IMG/VR virus record: IMGVR_UViG_3300042731_005522
Coordinates: 1-20,374 of that record
DNA: 20,374 bases
Direction: 5' to 3' (one strand)
Source: a virus
Position 1 is the first letter of the stretch. Every line of letters starts with the position of its first letter. The notes beneath the pieces were generated by a model. It was not told where the DNA came from, ran no database searches, and worked only from the letters and a program-made list of their open reading frames with translations. Positions 6,272 through 14,900 of the stretch are shown here, piece after piece. Made by a program: the position numbers and the translations under genes.

Positions 6272-7491
6272 TATTGTATCCGTATATAAGAATCAATTCC
6301 TGGTTGATTTTTTTGTATTAAATTAGGCACACAAAATTTTGTCTGAGGATCATAATCACCATAAAAATATTTATAAATATAATCAAAAGAACTTTCGCTG
6401 GATTCAAATGATGGAACAATCATAAAACGCTCATATTCAGCATCAAAACCACAAGGTCTTTCTGCTCCATCCTGATTAAATCCTGGGCCTGAAAAGTTAA
6501 CCCAAGCTCCACCATCTTTTTGATAATAACCTCTAAAATAGTTATCTACTACAAACCAAATATGACAATCACCATCCCAAAGAGTGCCATTTTGAAAAAA
6601 TTGATATGACTCAGCCCATCTTGATCCAAGCAATTCTACTGACCAAGTATCACCATCATCATAAGATACATATACTTGATTTATACCATAAGTTATATCA
6701 TCGATAGTAAACATCCATTTATCACTATCAGGAAAATACATCACATTAGATGCATAAACAGTCATGTCATAAGGTCTAAACTGATATTCAAAATACTCCT
6801 TATTTGTCCAGTTTATACCATCAGTCGAATGATAAATATATGGGGAAGTTGCTTCACTGATAATCATTAATTCATTATTATTTAAGTCAACAGCTATTCC
6901 GCTTTTATCTGGAGATGGCATACTTGATCTTTGTGTCCATGTAGATCCATTAGAAGAAGTAAAATAAGTTCCTCCATCAGATGCATAAAGAATCCATTGA
7001 GTACCATCCCAAATTAAATGTTCCCAAAGTCCAGATGAAGACAATGCTGAAGCAGAACTCCATGTAATACCATCTGAAGAATAAGCAACTACTGTACTAT
7101 TATATCCTACAGCAACAAACTGACTATTTGCATATCTTACAATTCTCCAATCCTGTGAAGATGGAAGATTAGTAGAATATTCTGTCCAGTTATCACCACC
7201 ATCTGTTGATCTCCAATGATACCTTGTCGTTCCCCCAACCATAACAATTGTGTTCCCATTAATTGCTACTGATTTAATTCTAACAGAAGGAGTATTTGTA
7301 AAAGTGAGTCTTTCATATTTTTGAAATCTCAATGGATGAAGATCAACGCAATTATTTACATATTCAGGATAAGAAGATTTAAGATAATTCGATCCATCAC
7401 ATAAAACCCATCCAGCACCAGGACTACCTTGAGCATTAACAATAGCTCCTATAGGATGTTCAACTGAATCAGATATAGGATAAAGTTTCAT
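6271..7491 (-). CDS. Tail-collar/beta-propeller fusion protein 2
   Basis: This 406-residue protein appears to be a tail-collar domain interrupted by a beta-propeller. Residues 12-42 (HPIGAIVNAQGSPGAGWVLC, DGS, SSYPEY) match the start of phage tail collar domains. The matching end seems to be at 385-406 (KFCVPNL, then SYIRIQ). Between them lie Asp-box-like turns of the BNR/sialidase type near residues 93-102 (WRSTDGGDNW), 137-144, 177-185, 221-228 (HSTDGINW), 275-283 and 322-330, spaced about 40 residues apart. This predicts a propeller of roughly six blades. Asp boxes are structural, and no sialidase catalytic set is evident, so ligand binding is more likely than cleavage. The start has an AAGGG site 7 bases away and overlaps the previous stop (TAATG). 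Confidence 0.82.
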   Translation of the reverse strand: MKLYPISDSVEHPIGAIVNAQGSPGAGWVLCDGSNYLKSSYPEYVNNCVDLHPLRFQKYERLTFTNTPSVRIKSVAINGNTIVMVGGTTRYHWRSTDGGDNWTEYSTNLPSSQDWRIVRYANSQFVAVGYNSTVVAYSSDGITWSSASALSSSGLWEHLIWDGTQWILYASDGGTYFTSSNGSTWTQRSSMPSPDKSGIAVDLNNNELMIISEATSPYIYHSTDGINWTNKEYFEYQFRPYDMTVYASNVMYFPDSDKWMFTIDDITYGINQVYVSYDDGDTWSVELLGSRWAESYQFFQNGTLWDGDCHIWFVVDNYFRGYYQKDGGAWVNFSGPGFNQDGAERPCGFDAEYERFMIVPSFESSESSFDYIYKYFYGDYDPQTKFCVPNLIQKNQPGIDSYIRIQ

Positions 7492-8690
7492 TATTTAGCC
7501 CTTATAAAATAGTAAAGATTATTAACTCCAAACTGATTGCGAGAAATTCTTGGCAATTGAAAATAAGTAGAATTATTAAAAATATATTCTTCACAGTAAG
7601 TCATATAACGATACCAAGATTCTATTATAAAAATTTTTCCTGTAGAACTATTATATCCTGCTATTTGAGGAGAAGAAACACCCCCCATATTTATTACCCA
7701 AGGATAAAATCTTTTTAAATCTGGAGATCTAACACCAACACTTTGACCACTATCATCAGGAAGCGCAAACCATTGATCTTTGAAATAATACCATTTAATT
7801 CCAGATAAATTCAATTCTCTTGGAGAAAAATTAGAATAAATCTCACCACCTATATTTTCCCAATTAGTAAACCATATTTTTTTCCATTCAAGACCATCAG
7901 AAGAAATAATAGTATATCCTGTTCTGTATTCAGCAGGTAAAATAAAATAACCGTTCGCATAAGATATTGGTGTACCATAATCCGTACCAAGAGGATAAGG
8001 AGCATAAAATACCGTTGTCCAATTACTACCATTATCTGTAGTTCTCATTATATGACCATTAGAACGCATTGCCAAAGTAATTCCTGATCCATTAGTAGCA
8101 ATTGAATGTGCGCCAACCGGAAATGTTCCAGCACTACTCCAATTAATACCATCAGTAGATCTTCTGCATTGAGTGTCATCATTGGCAACTGGAATAAAAT
8201 AAGTTCCATCCCAAACAAGACCCTCCCAATCAGAAGTCGCTGGCATTGTTCTTCCTGTCCATGATGATCCATTAGTAGAAGTAGCTGAGTTGGTACTGTT
8301 ATAAGCAATCGTTAAAAAAACAGTTCCATTCCAAGCACAGCACAAATATGTTCCGGTATTTGGTAAAGCCACATACGTCCATGTTTCACCATTATCAGAA
8401 TAAGCAGAATCTCCACTTTCTCCTACTGCTACCCATCGACTACCACTATAAGCCAAAGCATAAAGACCAGAAGAATCAAAATTAGAATCTAATGGTCTTT
8501 TAGTATATGTATATTGCCAAGCATAGGGATTATCAGTATCTAATGCTGCCAACAATTCAGCATAAGTAGATCTTGAAAGTAATTGTCCTTCACACTTTAT
8601 CCAATTATCATTAGGAGGACACGTTGCTTCAATGATAGATCCTATTGGATATAATTCTTGTGTTTGAACTGATGGATGCAAAAGAGTCAT
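7491..8690 (-). CDS. Tail-collar/beta-propeller fusion protein 1
   Basis: This 399-residue paralog-like neighbour has the same architecture as the 6271-7491 protein. A collar-like opening is at residues 14-50 (YPIGSIIEATCPPNDNWIKC, EGQLLSRSTYAEL). Asp-box turns follow near 97-104 (YSDNGETW), 137-144 (TSTNGSSW), 177-184 (RSTDGINW), 216-224 (RTTDNGSNW) and 262-269 (ISSDGLEW). A collar-like ending is at 376-399 (YFQLPRI, then FGVNNLYYFIRAK). The near-regular 40-residue spacing indicates a propeller inserted between collar halves. A surface-binding role on the tail tip is inferred from the collar family, whose members sit on phage fibres. A GGAG site lies 7 bases from the ATG. The start overlaps the previous stop and the stop overlaps the next start, both as TAATG. 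Confidence 0.82.
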   Translation of the reverse strand: MTLLHPSVQTQELYPIGSIIEATCPPNDNWIKCEGQLLSRSTYAELLAALDTDNPYAWQYTYTKRPLDSNFDSSGLYALAYSGSRWVAVGESGDSAYSDNGETWTYVALPNTGTYLCCAWNGTVFLTIAYNSTNSATSTNGSSWTGRTMPATSDWEGLVWDGTYFIPVANDDTQCRRSTDGINWSSAGTFPVGAHSIATNGSGITLAMRSNGHIMRTTDNGSNWTTVFYAPYPLGTDYGTPISYANGYFILPAEYRTGYTIISSDGLEWKKIWFTNWENIGGEIYSNFSPRELNLSGIKWYYFKDQWFALPDDSGQSVGVRSPDLKRFYPWVINMGGVSSPQIAGYNSSTGKIFIIESWYRYMTYCEEYIFNNSTYFQLPRISRNQFGVNNLYYFIRAK

Positions 8691-9142
8691 TAAGTTACTC
8701 CATAATCAATTGATATATTGTCTCCAGAAGATATTGATTCAAGAGATACTTTAAATGATTTTGCACCAAAAATATTTGCAAAAACAACAATATCTCCCCA
8801 ATATCGTGTAGATATAGATTTTCCAAGATTCGCAATAGAAATAAGTTCTGAATACCCTATTGGTATATCAGCAGAATCATAAAAATAAAATCTAATTGAT
8901 GCTACTGCTGCATCATCATTATAGGTATTTTTTAAAATAATATAGTATCTACCACGAACCTCTATAGCAGAAGCAGGATACAGTCCTGTTGAACTTTGAG
9001 AACTTGTAAGTGTAGCAAGAGTAATTTCACCCATACCTGCAAGATCACGTTCAATCTGTCTTGTATTACCACCAATGGAGACTTGTACTGTTGAGACATT
9101 TTTGCCCGAACCTTCAGTTACGGCAATTTGTGACTCAGACAT
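8690..9142 (-). CDS. Small beta-rich phage structural protein
   Basis: This 150-residue protein opens with MSESQIAVTEGSGKNV and VSIGGNTRQIERDL. This resembles the Ala/Val-T-x-G-S-G openings of many small tail-associated proteins. Residues 60-150 alternate strands and turns (IEVRGRYYIILKN, SIRFYFYDS, DIVVFANIFG, SFKVSLESIS), suggesting a beta-sandwich. There is no signal peptide, membrane segment or enzymatic motif. A strong AAAGGAG site overlaps the stop of the previous gene, six bases before the ATG. The stop forms TAATG with the start of the first propeller-collar gene, so the two are probably made in linked amounts. It may be an adaptor or decoration subunit of the tail tip, but this is inference from position. 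Confidence 0.75.
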   Translation of the reverse strand: MSESQIAVTEGSGKNVSTVQVSIGGNTRQIERDLAGMGEITLATLTSSQSSTGLYPASAIEVRGRYYIILKNTYNDDAAVASIRFYFYDSADIPIGYSELISIANLGKSISTRYWGDIVVFANIFGAKSFKVSLESISSGDNISIDYGVT

Positions 9143-9153
9143 AATTTACTCCT

Positions 9154-9753
9154 TTACACGTCTTGAGCATTAATAGTAACGACAATTTTTAATACTTCTG
9201 CTGCATTAAATGGACGAGATGAAGTAAACCTTGCTGCGGAAAACATAACACCAGTACCAGATGCAGTATCTCCTTTTGTTGAAACGTTAACCATAAATGC
9301 TCCATAAATAGTATTTGTTCCAGATGTACAGGTAAACTCTGCTGGAGATGCTGAATTATCAAGGGATTGTGAAGATATAGATCCTTCTACCCATTCTTCC
9401 CTTGTGGTTTCATCATAATTAGTAAACTCTGTACATACCGGAGTAGCATATGTCCATCCAGCAGCAGGAGTAGAATCAGAACTGAAAATCGCAATATACC
9501 AAGTAGCAGATTGTGTTCCTGATTTAAAATAAACATCAAGTACATCATCTAATCCTTCATTAACTACCAAATTATGAATTACTTCTTTCCATTTAGGAAC
9601 AAAAGTCCTTTTACCATTCATAATAACATAACGACCACATTCAAAACTCCAAATATTATAAAACCCAAAACCGCCCATCAATCCTGATTTTTTCAACAGT
9701 TTCAATACTGCTTTACGAACTAAAGGATTTTTTAAATTAATAATTTTTTTCAT
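9154..9753 (-). CDS. Conserved-type phage structural protein (NLVxNEGLD family pattern)
   Basis: The protein has 199 residues from the chosen ATG. The N-terminus is basic and helical (KKIINLKNPLVRKAVLKLLK). A domain follows with RYVIMNGKRTFVPKWKEVIH, NLVVNEGLDDVLDVYFKSGT and WYIAIFSSDSTPAAGW. This order (a nL V x n/t x GL x x L L x V segment, then Trp-Tyr-x-x-x) is typical of a widespread but uncharacterised phage structural family. The second half is beta-rich and Ser/Thr-rich (EEWVEGSISSQSLDN, then RPFNAAEVLKIVVTINAQDV). Two ATGs are adjacent at 9756 and 9753. AGGAGG ends 2 bases from the first and 5 from the second, so the second was chosen. The basic N-terminal helix is unusual for the family and may mediate assembly. 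Confidence 0.8.
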   Translation of the reverse strand: MKKIINLKNPLVRKAVLKLLKKSGLMGGFGFYNIWSFECGRYVIMNGKRTFVPKWKEVIHNLVVNEGLDDVLDVYFKSGTQSATWYIAIFSSDSTPAAGWTYATPVCTEFTNYDETTREEWVEGSISSQSLDNSASPAEFTCTSGTNTIYGAFMVNVSTKGDTASGTGVMFSAARFTSSRPFNAAEVLKIVVTINAQDV

Positions 9754-9762
9754 CATATCCTC

Positions 9763-10014
9763 CTAAGTAAATGTCTTGACTACCTGCCAAGAACTATTAT
9801 AATAAACTTTTTCTTGATTATTTGTAGTATCTATCCATCGCATTCCTGTTGATGGTGTAACATCAGGCCAATTAGTTGCATGACCTGGAGGATTAGCACC
9901 AGGGAATCCAAGCAATGCTGCTTCTAATCTATCCATGTTATTATTTACTTCTTCATCGTATCTTACTGTACGGTATGCAGGTTTTGAAAAATTAAATGCT
10001 GTCGTATAAGCCAT
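9763..10014 (-). CDS. Small tail-associated protein
   Basis: This 83-residue protein begins MAYTTAFNFSKPAYRTVRYD. An E-V-N-N-N-M-D-R-L-E-A helix follows, then a Pro/Gly-rich loop (GFPGANPPGHATNWPD) and an ending MRWIDTTNNQEKVYYNSSWQ. The opening (F-x-K-P-x-Y-x-x-x-x-Y/W then N-x-N-x-D-x-L-E) resembles N-terminal attachment segments of phage tail-fibre-like proteins. The W-x-D-T-x-x-N-x-x-K-x-Y-x-x-x-x-W end is a frequent short phage motif. It is probably a compact structural or adaptor subunit. Its ATG overlaps the previous stop as TAATG, with AAAGGAG about 10 bases upstream. No alternative function is suggested by the sequence. Confidence 0.75.
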   Translation of the reverse strand: MAYTTAFNFSKPAYRTVRYDEEVNNNMDRLEAALLGFPGANPPGHATNWPDVTPSTGMRWIDTTNNQEKVYYNSSWQVVKTFT

Positions 10015-10760
10015 TAGACTAAATCTCCTTTATAAAAAGAAGCTGTTATATCAATATAATCTGCTGGAGACCATACATCATTTATATCAACTTGATATAC
10101 TTCAAATCTTAAATTAGGCTCAAAATATCCATTATCAGATACATTCATTGCTGCCGTATAAGTATAGATTGCCGAACCATCGGGATACGATTTATTAACA
10201 ATAGGAATAGTAGCAGTACGAAGCACAGAGGAATCAGAAAGACGAATAACCTTAACTTTAAATTCTTTAAGCTCATTGATTACATCTCCATCTCCATAAG
10301 AAGTATGATCCCCATAAGGAGCAGCACCATAACCATATGTTAATTTTTTTGTTCGGGTTCTCCATCTTATTTCATAATTAATTTTTAAATAACCGTATCC
10401 TCCATCAGTAAAACCAATATTTTCATTAAGCTCAACATACAAACTCATACTTTCAGATATAGCATCTCCTAAACCCAATTGTTCAATTATTTCTGTATAA
10501 TCATATTGAAACAGTATATCCCCTAATCCAAGGATTTCTGTTATATCTTCAGGTAAAATAATTGTATGGGAATCTCCTAAACCAATAGTATCTGAAAAAG
10601 ATTCTTCTGTAATAACAGAATAATCATCATTTAATCCTAAAGATTCTGAAAAATAAATTAAAAATTCAGAAACAGTTAAAGCATCATTTAATCCAAGAGT
10701 TTCTTCAATATATTCTGTGTCAGGTAATTCCTGATCTAATGTAAACTTTAATACTTTCAT
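10014..10760 (-). CDS. GLGD-repeat protein with a fibronectin-like C-terminal domain
   Basis: This 248-residue protein has two parts. Residues 19-120 carry six imperfect copies of an E-x-L/I-G-L-G/N-D motif (TLGLND, SLGLND, TIGLGD, ILGLGD, QLGLGD, NIGFTD) spaced 16-22 residues apart. Residues 125-240 look like an Ig/fibronectin III-type domain, with strands at LKEFKVKVIRLSDSSVLRTA, YTYTAAMNVSDNG and LRFEVYQVDINDVWS. Such domains are common near the C-termini of gpJ-like tail-tip proteins. The same GLGD motif ends the 1676-residue tip protein three genes earlier. SEFLIYFSESLGLNDD here closely matches KEFLLYVAESLGLGDD there. This implies recent exchange or a shared binding partner. The ribosome binding site is weak, and the start is 3 bases after the preceding stop, suggesting coupling. 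Confidence 0.78.
   Translation of the reverse strand: MKVLKFTLDQELPDTEYIEETLGLNDALTVSEFLIYFSESLGLNDDYSVITEESFSDTIGLGDSHTIILPEDITEILGLGDILFQYDYTEIIEQLGLGDAISESMSLYVELNENIGFTDGGYGYLKINYEIRWRTRTKKLTYGYGAAPYGDHTSYGDGDVINELKEFKVKVIRLSDSSVLRTATIPIVNKSYPDGSAIYTYTAAMNVSDNGYFEPNLRFEVYQVDINDVWSPADYIDITASFYKGDLV
10407..10706 (-). repeat. GLGD repeat array, six degenerate units (N-terminal part of the 248-residue protein)
   Basis: Six in-frame units encode an E-x-L/I-G-L-G/N-D core. At DNA level the cores read on the plus strand as variants of TCTCCTAATCCAAG, at about 10415, 10467, 10519, 10574, 10627 and 10684. The spacing is about 50-57 bp. It is the same repeat family as at 11984-12316, but more degenerate. 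Confidence 0.75.
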
Positions 10761-10763
10761 AAT

Positions 10764-11090
10764 TTACATCTTTAAAAGATTCCAATCAAACGATCTTCCA
10801 GTTCCATCCGTTTGTTCAATAGTACAAATAAGTTCTGTATCAATAGGAATTGCCGGAGAATATTTATTTATTTCAGTTTGAGCATTTGCAAATGTAGCCT
10901 GATAAGCTAATCTCGAAGTAGAACCACTTTTATTCTTTGTTTTAATTCTTAAAATAACTACATCTCCATCTGCTAAATTATTCATATCCACAACCAAAAC
11001 ATAAACACCTGCTGTTGTTTCAGTATCAAGAGTATGTTCAGTATCTAATGTACATGATTGACTTCCTGATCCTACACTTGTAACTGCCAT
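10764..11090 (-). CDS. Small conserved-type phage tail protein
   Basis: This 108-residue protein begins MAVTSVGSGSQSCTLDTEHT, continues TETTAGVYVLVVDMNNLADG and VVILRIKTKNKSGS, and ends GRSFDWNLLKM. This combination (S-G-S-x-x-x-T-L-x-x-E-H-T-L, T-x-A-G-x-Y, V-D-x-x-N/S-x-x-x-G-D, then a closing F-x-W-x-L-L) is a recurring small phage protein pattern found beside tail-tip genes. It predicts a single beta-sandwich, probably a decoration or adaptor subunit of unknown exact role. An AAGGAG site lies 8 bases from the ATG, and the gap to the previous gene is 12 bases. There is no signal peptide or membrane segment. Confidence 0.78.
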   Translation of the reverse strand: MAVTSVGSGSQSCTLDTEHTLDTETTAGVYVLVVDMNNLADGDVVILRIKTKNKSGSTSRLAYQATFANAQTEINKYSPAIPIDTELICTIEQTDGTGRSFDWNLLKM

Positions 11091-11102
11091 TTTTAATTCT
11101 CC

Positions 11103-11933
11103 TTACGATAAAGTATGTAATACTAATCCAAATTCTCTATCTGATGCCGTTGTTATTGTACATTTTGCTCTTGCTGAAATTCTTGTTCCTGATGAGATTG
11201 CTATTTGAAATATAGGAGTATTTAAAGGCATCGGCATATCATTACTATTCCAAAGAGAAACTAAAAAATCTTTAACTATAGCTACTTCATTACCTGAAGA
11301 ACCAATACCTATATCAAATGCCCAATAACAACTTGTTCTTGCCCAATCATGTAAATTATCTATATCAAGCCAAAAAGCATTTATTCCTCTTGTTAAACCA
11401 GAAGTAAGTTCCACCCATGATCCTTTTGTATTTGCTGTTGCCCCAGGATCAATTGCCGTTCCTATTGTGCTTGCTGTAACAGCACCATAGGTATCTGATA
11501 TTTGATAATTACGTGAAAATTCTTTCCTTAAAAAATGTACACCAACTTTTAACCATTGACCAACAGCATTATAAGTAGATTGCACTCTTGCAGAAACTCT
11601 TGTTCCTGATTTTATTGATATTGGTATAAAATGATTTATTCCCATAAACCATTGACTTGCTTGTACCTGATGACCGAGATTAGAAACAATGACAGATTCA
11701 GAAGATGCTGCCCCTATTGCTATATCCCAAAAAAATCTATGCGCTCCATAATATTCAGCCACAGATGAGGCAATAATTCCAGATATATCATAAGGCAAGG
11801 AACTAACTATTTCCGAATAAGACCCTTTAGTATGTGCTGATGGATTAGGAGTTAATTGAACTCTATATTCAGTATTACTTTCTGCTGGATTATAACAATC
11901 AACAAATTTTCCCATTTGATTCCAATTAGTCAT
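11103..11933 (-). CDS. Structural protein with two tandem homologous beta domains
   Basis: This 276-residue protein is built from an internal duplication. Domain 1 (about residues 24-136) and domain 2 (about 156-276) share an order of motifs: AHTKGSYSEI versus ANTKGSWVEL, FFWDIAIGAASSE versus YWAFDIGIGSSGNE, IPISIKSGTRVSARVQST versus IFQIAISSGTRISARAKCT, and VGVHFL versus LVLHTL. Proteins with this A-x-x-K-G-x-x-x-E-L and I-x-x-G-T-R-I/V-S-A-R pattern occur in many tail modules. They are probably jellyroll-like decoration or fibre-base subunits. The ATG at 11933 follows the TAG of the large tip protein by 8 bases, with an AGGAT site overlapping that stop. The role is inferred from context. 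The duplication is read directly from the sequence. Confidence 0.8.
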   Translation of the reverse strand: MTNWNQMGKFVDCYNPAESNTEYRVQLTPNPSAHTKGSYSEIVSSLPYDISGIIASSVAEYYGAHRFFWDIAIGAASSESVIVSNLGHQVQASQWFMGINHFIPISIKSGTRVSARVQSTYNAVGQWLKVGVHFLRKEFSRNYQISDTYGAVTASTIGTAIDPGATANTKGSWVELTSGLTRGINAFWLDIDNLHDWARTSCYWAFDIGIGSSGNEVAIVKDFLVSLWNSNDMPMPLNTPIFQIAISSGTRISARAKCTITTASDREFGLVLHTLS

Positions 11934-11941
11934 TTTTTATC

Positions 11942-14900
11942 CTATAATATATTATTATTTAAAATCATCATTTGTTCTTCTAAACCCTCATCTTCAATAT
12001 AATCTAAATCATCTCCTAATCCAATAATTTCAGATATTTTAACAAGCATTTCAGCAATACTATCTGTATCTCCTAATCCAAGGGATTCATAAATATATTC
12101 TATTCCCTGTGCTACAAAATCATCTCCTAATCCAAGAGATTCAGCAACATATAATAAAAATTCTTTGATAGTTATTACATCCCCTAATCCAAGAGATTCA
12201 CTAATTTGAGCCAATGTCTCTGGAATATTAATTGAATCCCCTAATCCAAGAGATTCTATTATTCTTTCCGTTTCATCAATATTGCCTGACAACCCAAGAC
12301 TCTCAAATAAATAATGCAATTCAGGTAATTCAGAAATAGGAACATGAATTGATTCTGGAAAATAAGGTAATGTTCCATAACCAACAATATCAATACTATC
12401 AGATGGAGCTAAAGACAAATCAGAAACCAATCCATGAATAGTAAATGAAACCGCTTTAAATTCCTGGGTAGTTCCTGCCCAATCTGAAGGTACTTCATAA
12501 GAAAGAGTAGAATCATATAAATAAAGCCAAACATCATCCTCAACATAATGAGAAGTTATTTCCGTATCTTTATATCCTCTAATAACATTAGTAAAAGCAT
12601 TATTAGTCGTATCTATTCCATGATAATAAACTAACTCATTTTCAATCCAAAGAACTCCTTGAGATGGAAAAGACCCATACATTGTATCTGGATCATAATA
12701 TATTATAGTATCATCTTCATCTACATCCTGAGCCAATTTCACAGATGGTATTGTTTCATTTATAATAGTAATAAATTCATAAGCACCATTTGTTTTACGA
12801 TAAATTCTTGCACCAACAAAAAATCCAGAATCATTTGATGGTGATTTAAATAAAAAATATAAATTTCCAGTTTCAATATCTTCTTTTACCTCAAATCTTT
12901 CAACTCTATTTGGAACATAAGGCTGTGGAAAACCACCATAACCAAAATTACTTAAAACAGGAACACCATAATCATGATATGTATATGGATTAAATTCTTC
13001 TAATTCCAATTTAACTTCAAAATCCATTAATTCTTCCATTGCTATTATTCTAAACCATTTATAATTCCATCCAGTAATATCATGCTGTATAGCTATAATT
13101 TCACCCATACATAAATGCATTCCCATTAAATCAGTTTCAAATCCACAAATAAATTTTTGATAATTCCATTGATCGAGTATTCTTTGAGCCATACGTCCTG
13201 CTTGTGTAGCTCTTTTAATACCATACATTTTATAAAAATCTATTTTTTCAGGTTCTTCCAAAACATCTAATCTATAAACATCTTCAGCTTCAGCAACATC
13301 TTTTGCATAATCTAATAACCTATTTTTAAATTCGATCCTAACTTTATTAGGACGATCATGATATGATTTTTCAGCAAAAGTAAAAGATCCTTCTTTAATA
13401 TTATCTTTTATTAATGTAAATTGTTGTCCATTAGGCCAATAATAATATTGTATAGGAATTCCTAATTTTATATATGTAGAAGTTTGTTCAATTACAGCAT
13501 TAAACCGACTATCAGGCCAGGGCCACCCTAAATTAAAAACCTGACCCATATCGACTTCATCTCCTTTCCAAAAATTATCTGGATAAGAAGAAAAATCAGC
13601 ATATATTAAATCTGTTTCATCTGACAATTGATTACTTGTAAAAACAGTTTTTTCTCTACCAAAATAATGTACTGGAGTTTCATCTTTATTTGGTATAATT
13701 ATTTTATAATTATAATTTCTTAATGCATCCCATAAACAGGGAGATATAAAACCCTGACAGGTTTCTAAAACCTCTCTAATAACATCATCCATTTGTGTAA
13801 CTTGATCATAACAATTAGAAAATTGAAATCTCCTTTCATTTATTTCAAATTCTTCTGATGGAGTAATTATCTCTGCCCTAACAACTTCTTTACAAATAGC
13901 ATCTGCTTCAGTAATATCTAATTGTTGCCATAAATCAGGCCCAAAATAATGAGGTTCATAATAATATTGCCAAAAATCTTTTATTATTTCTGGAGGAGAT
14001 TCATCACAATGATACCAAAGACCTGTTCCATTACCACCAAAACCATGCCTACAAGCAGTAAAAGTTCCAAGAACTTCAATTTCTGATCCAAAAAAATATT
14101 TTTCACTATCTAATATTACGTCCGTTTTTTGAAGCATATATAATTCTCCAGCAGGATTAGAATCTGATGGAGGAATAAATTTCCAAGTTTCAAAATATCC
14201 TTTATCTAAAATATCCCCATTTCCTCTATTTACATAAAAATAAATATGATCATTAATTCCATACTTTCCTATTTGATATTTATTCTCTATATTAAAATTG
14301 CCACCATACATATAATGCCATAATGGGCCTGTTAATATACCTTTACGAAACAAAATTCTATCAACACCATGAGCAGTTATATCTAATCCATATAATGTTT
14401 CAGAATCAGGATTATCAACCACTTCATTTGAAAACTTTCCTTCAGTCAATTTAACAAAATACGTTCCCCAATCAGCAACACCATCAGAAAACCCATAACT
14501 ACTATATGATTCAAGCAAAGAATACCAAACATCTATCCATTGTTCTGTTTCAACATCCCATTCTTTTACTACTGTTGTTCCCATATAACACCAATTAGGA
14601 ATGTGTCCTCCCTGTTGAGCTTCAGGATCATGATCAATTACTTGTTCTATACCAGAAGTAAAATCGAGAACATATGAATATAAATTCATAATAGTTCCAT
14701 ACTGTTCTTCATGCCCATAAAAAAATGCTTGTTTATCTGTAGCACAAGCATAAAGACTTAATCCTGCTGTCCAATACCTTGCAGGCCCAACCCAAGAATG
14801 AGGATGATTTACTCTATGATAATCAAAAACATCAATATCACCTGTATTTTTATTTATTCTCCAACATATATGGTGAGAAAAACTCCCCTCATTACCTCCA

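Noticed and set aside
6676-6870. Plus-strand open frame of 64 codons
   Set aside because: It lies antisense within a well-supported propeller-collar gene, has a low-complexity Ile-rich product, and runs against the direction of every other gene.
7850-8308. Two short minus-strand frames inside the 7491-8690 gene
   Set aside because: They overlap the Asp-box repeats in another frame and yield Leu/Met-rich products without domains.
6271-8690. Active sialidase
   Set aside because: Asp boxes are structural. I do not see the arginine triad, Tyr/Glu nucleophile pair or FRIP-type motif expected of catalytic sialidases.
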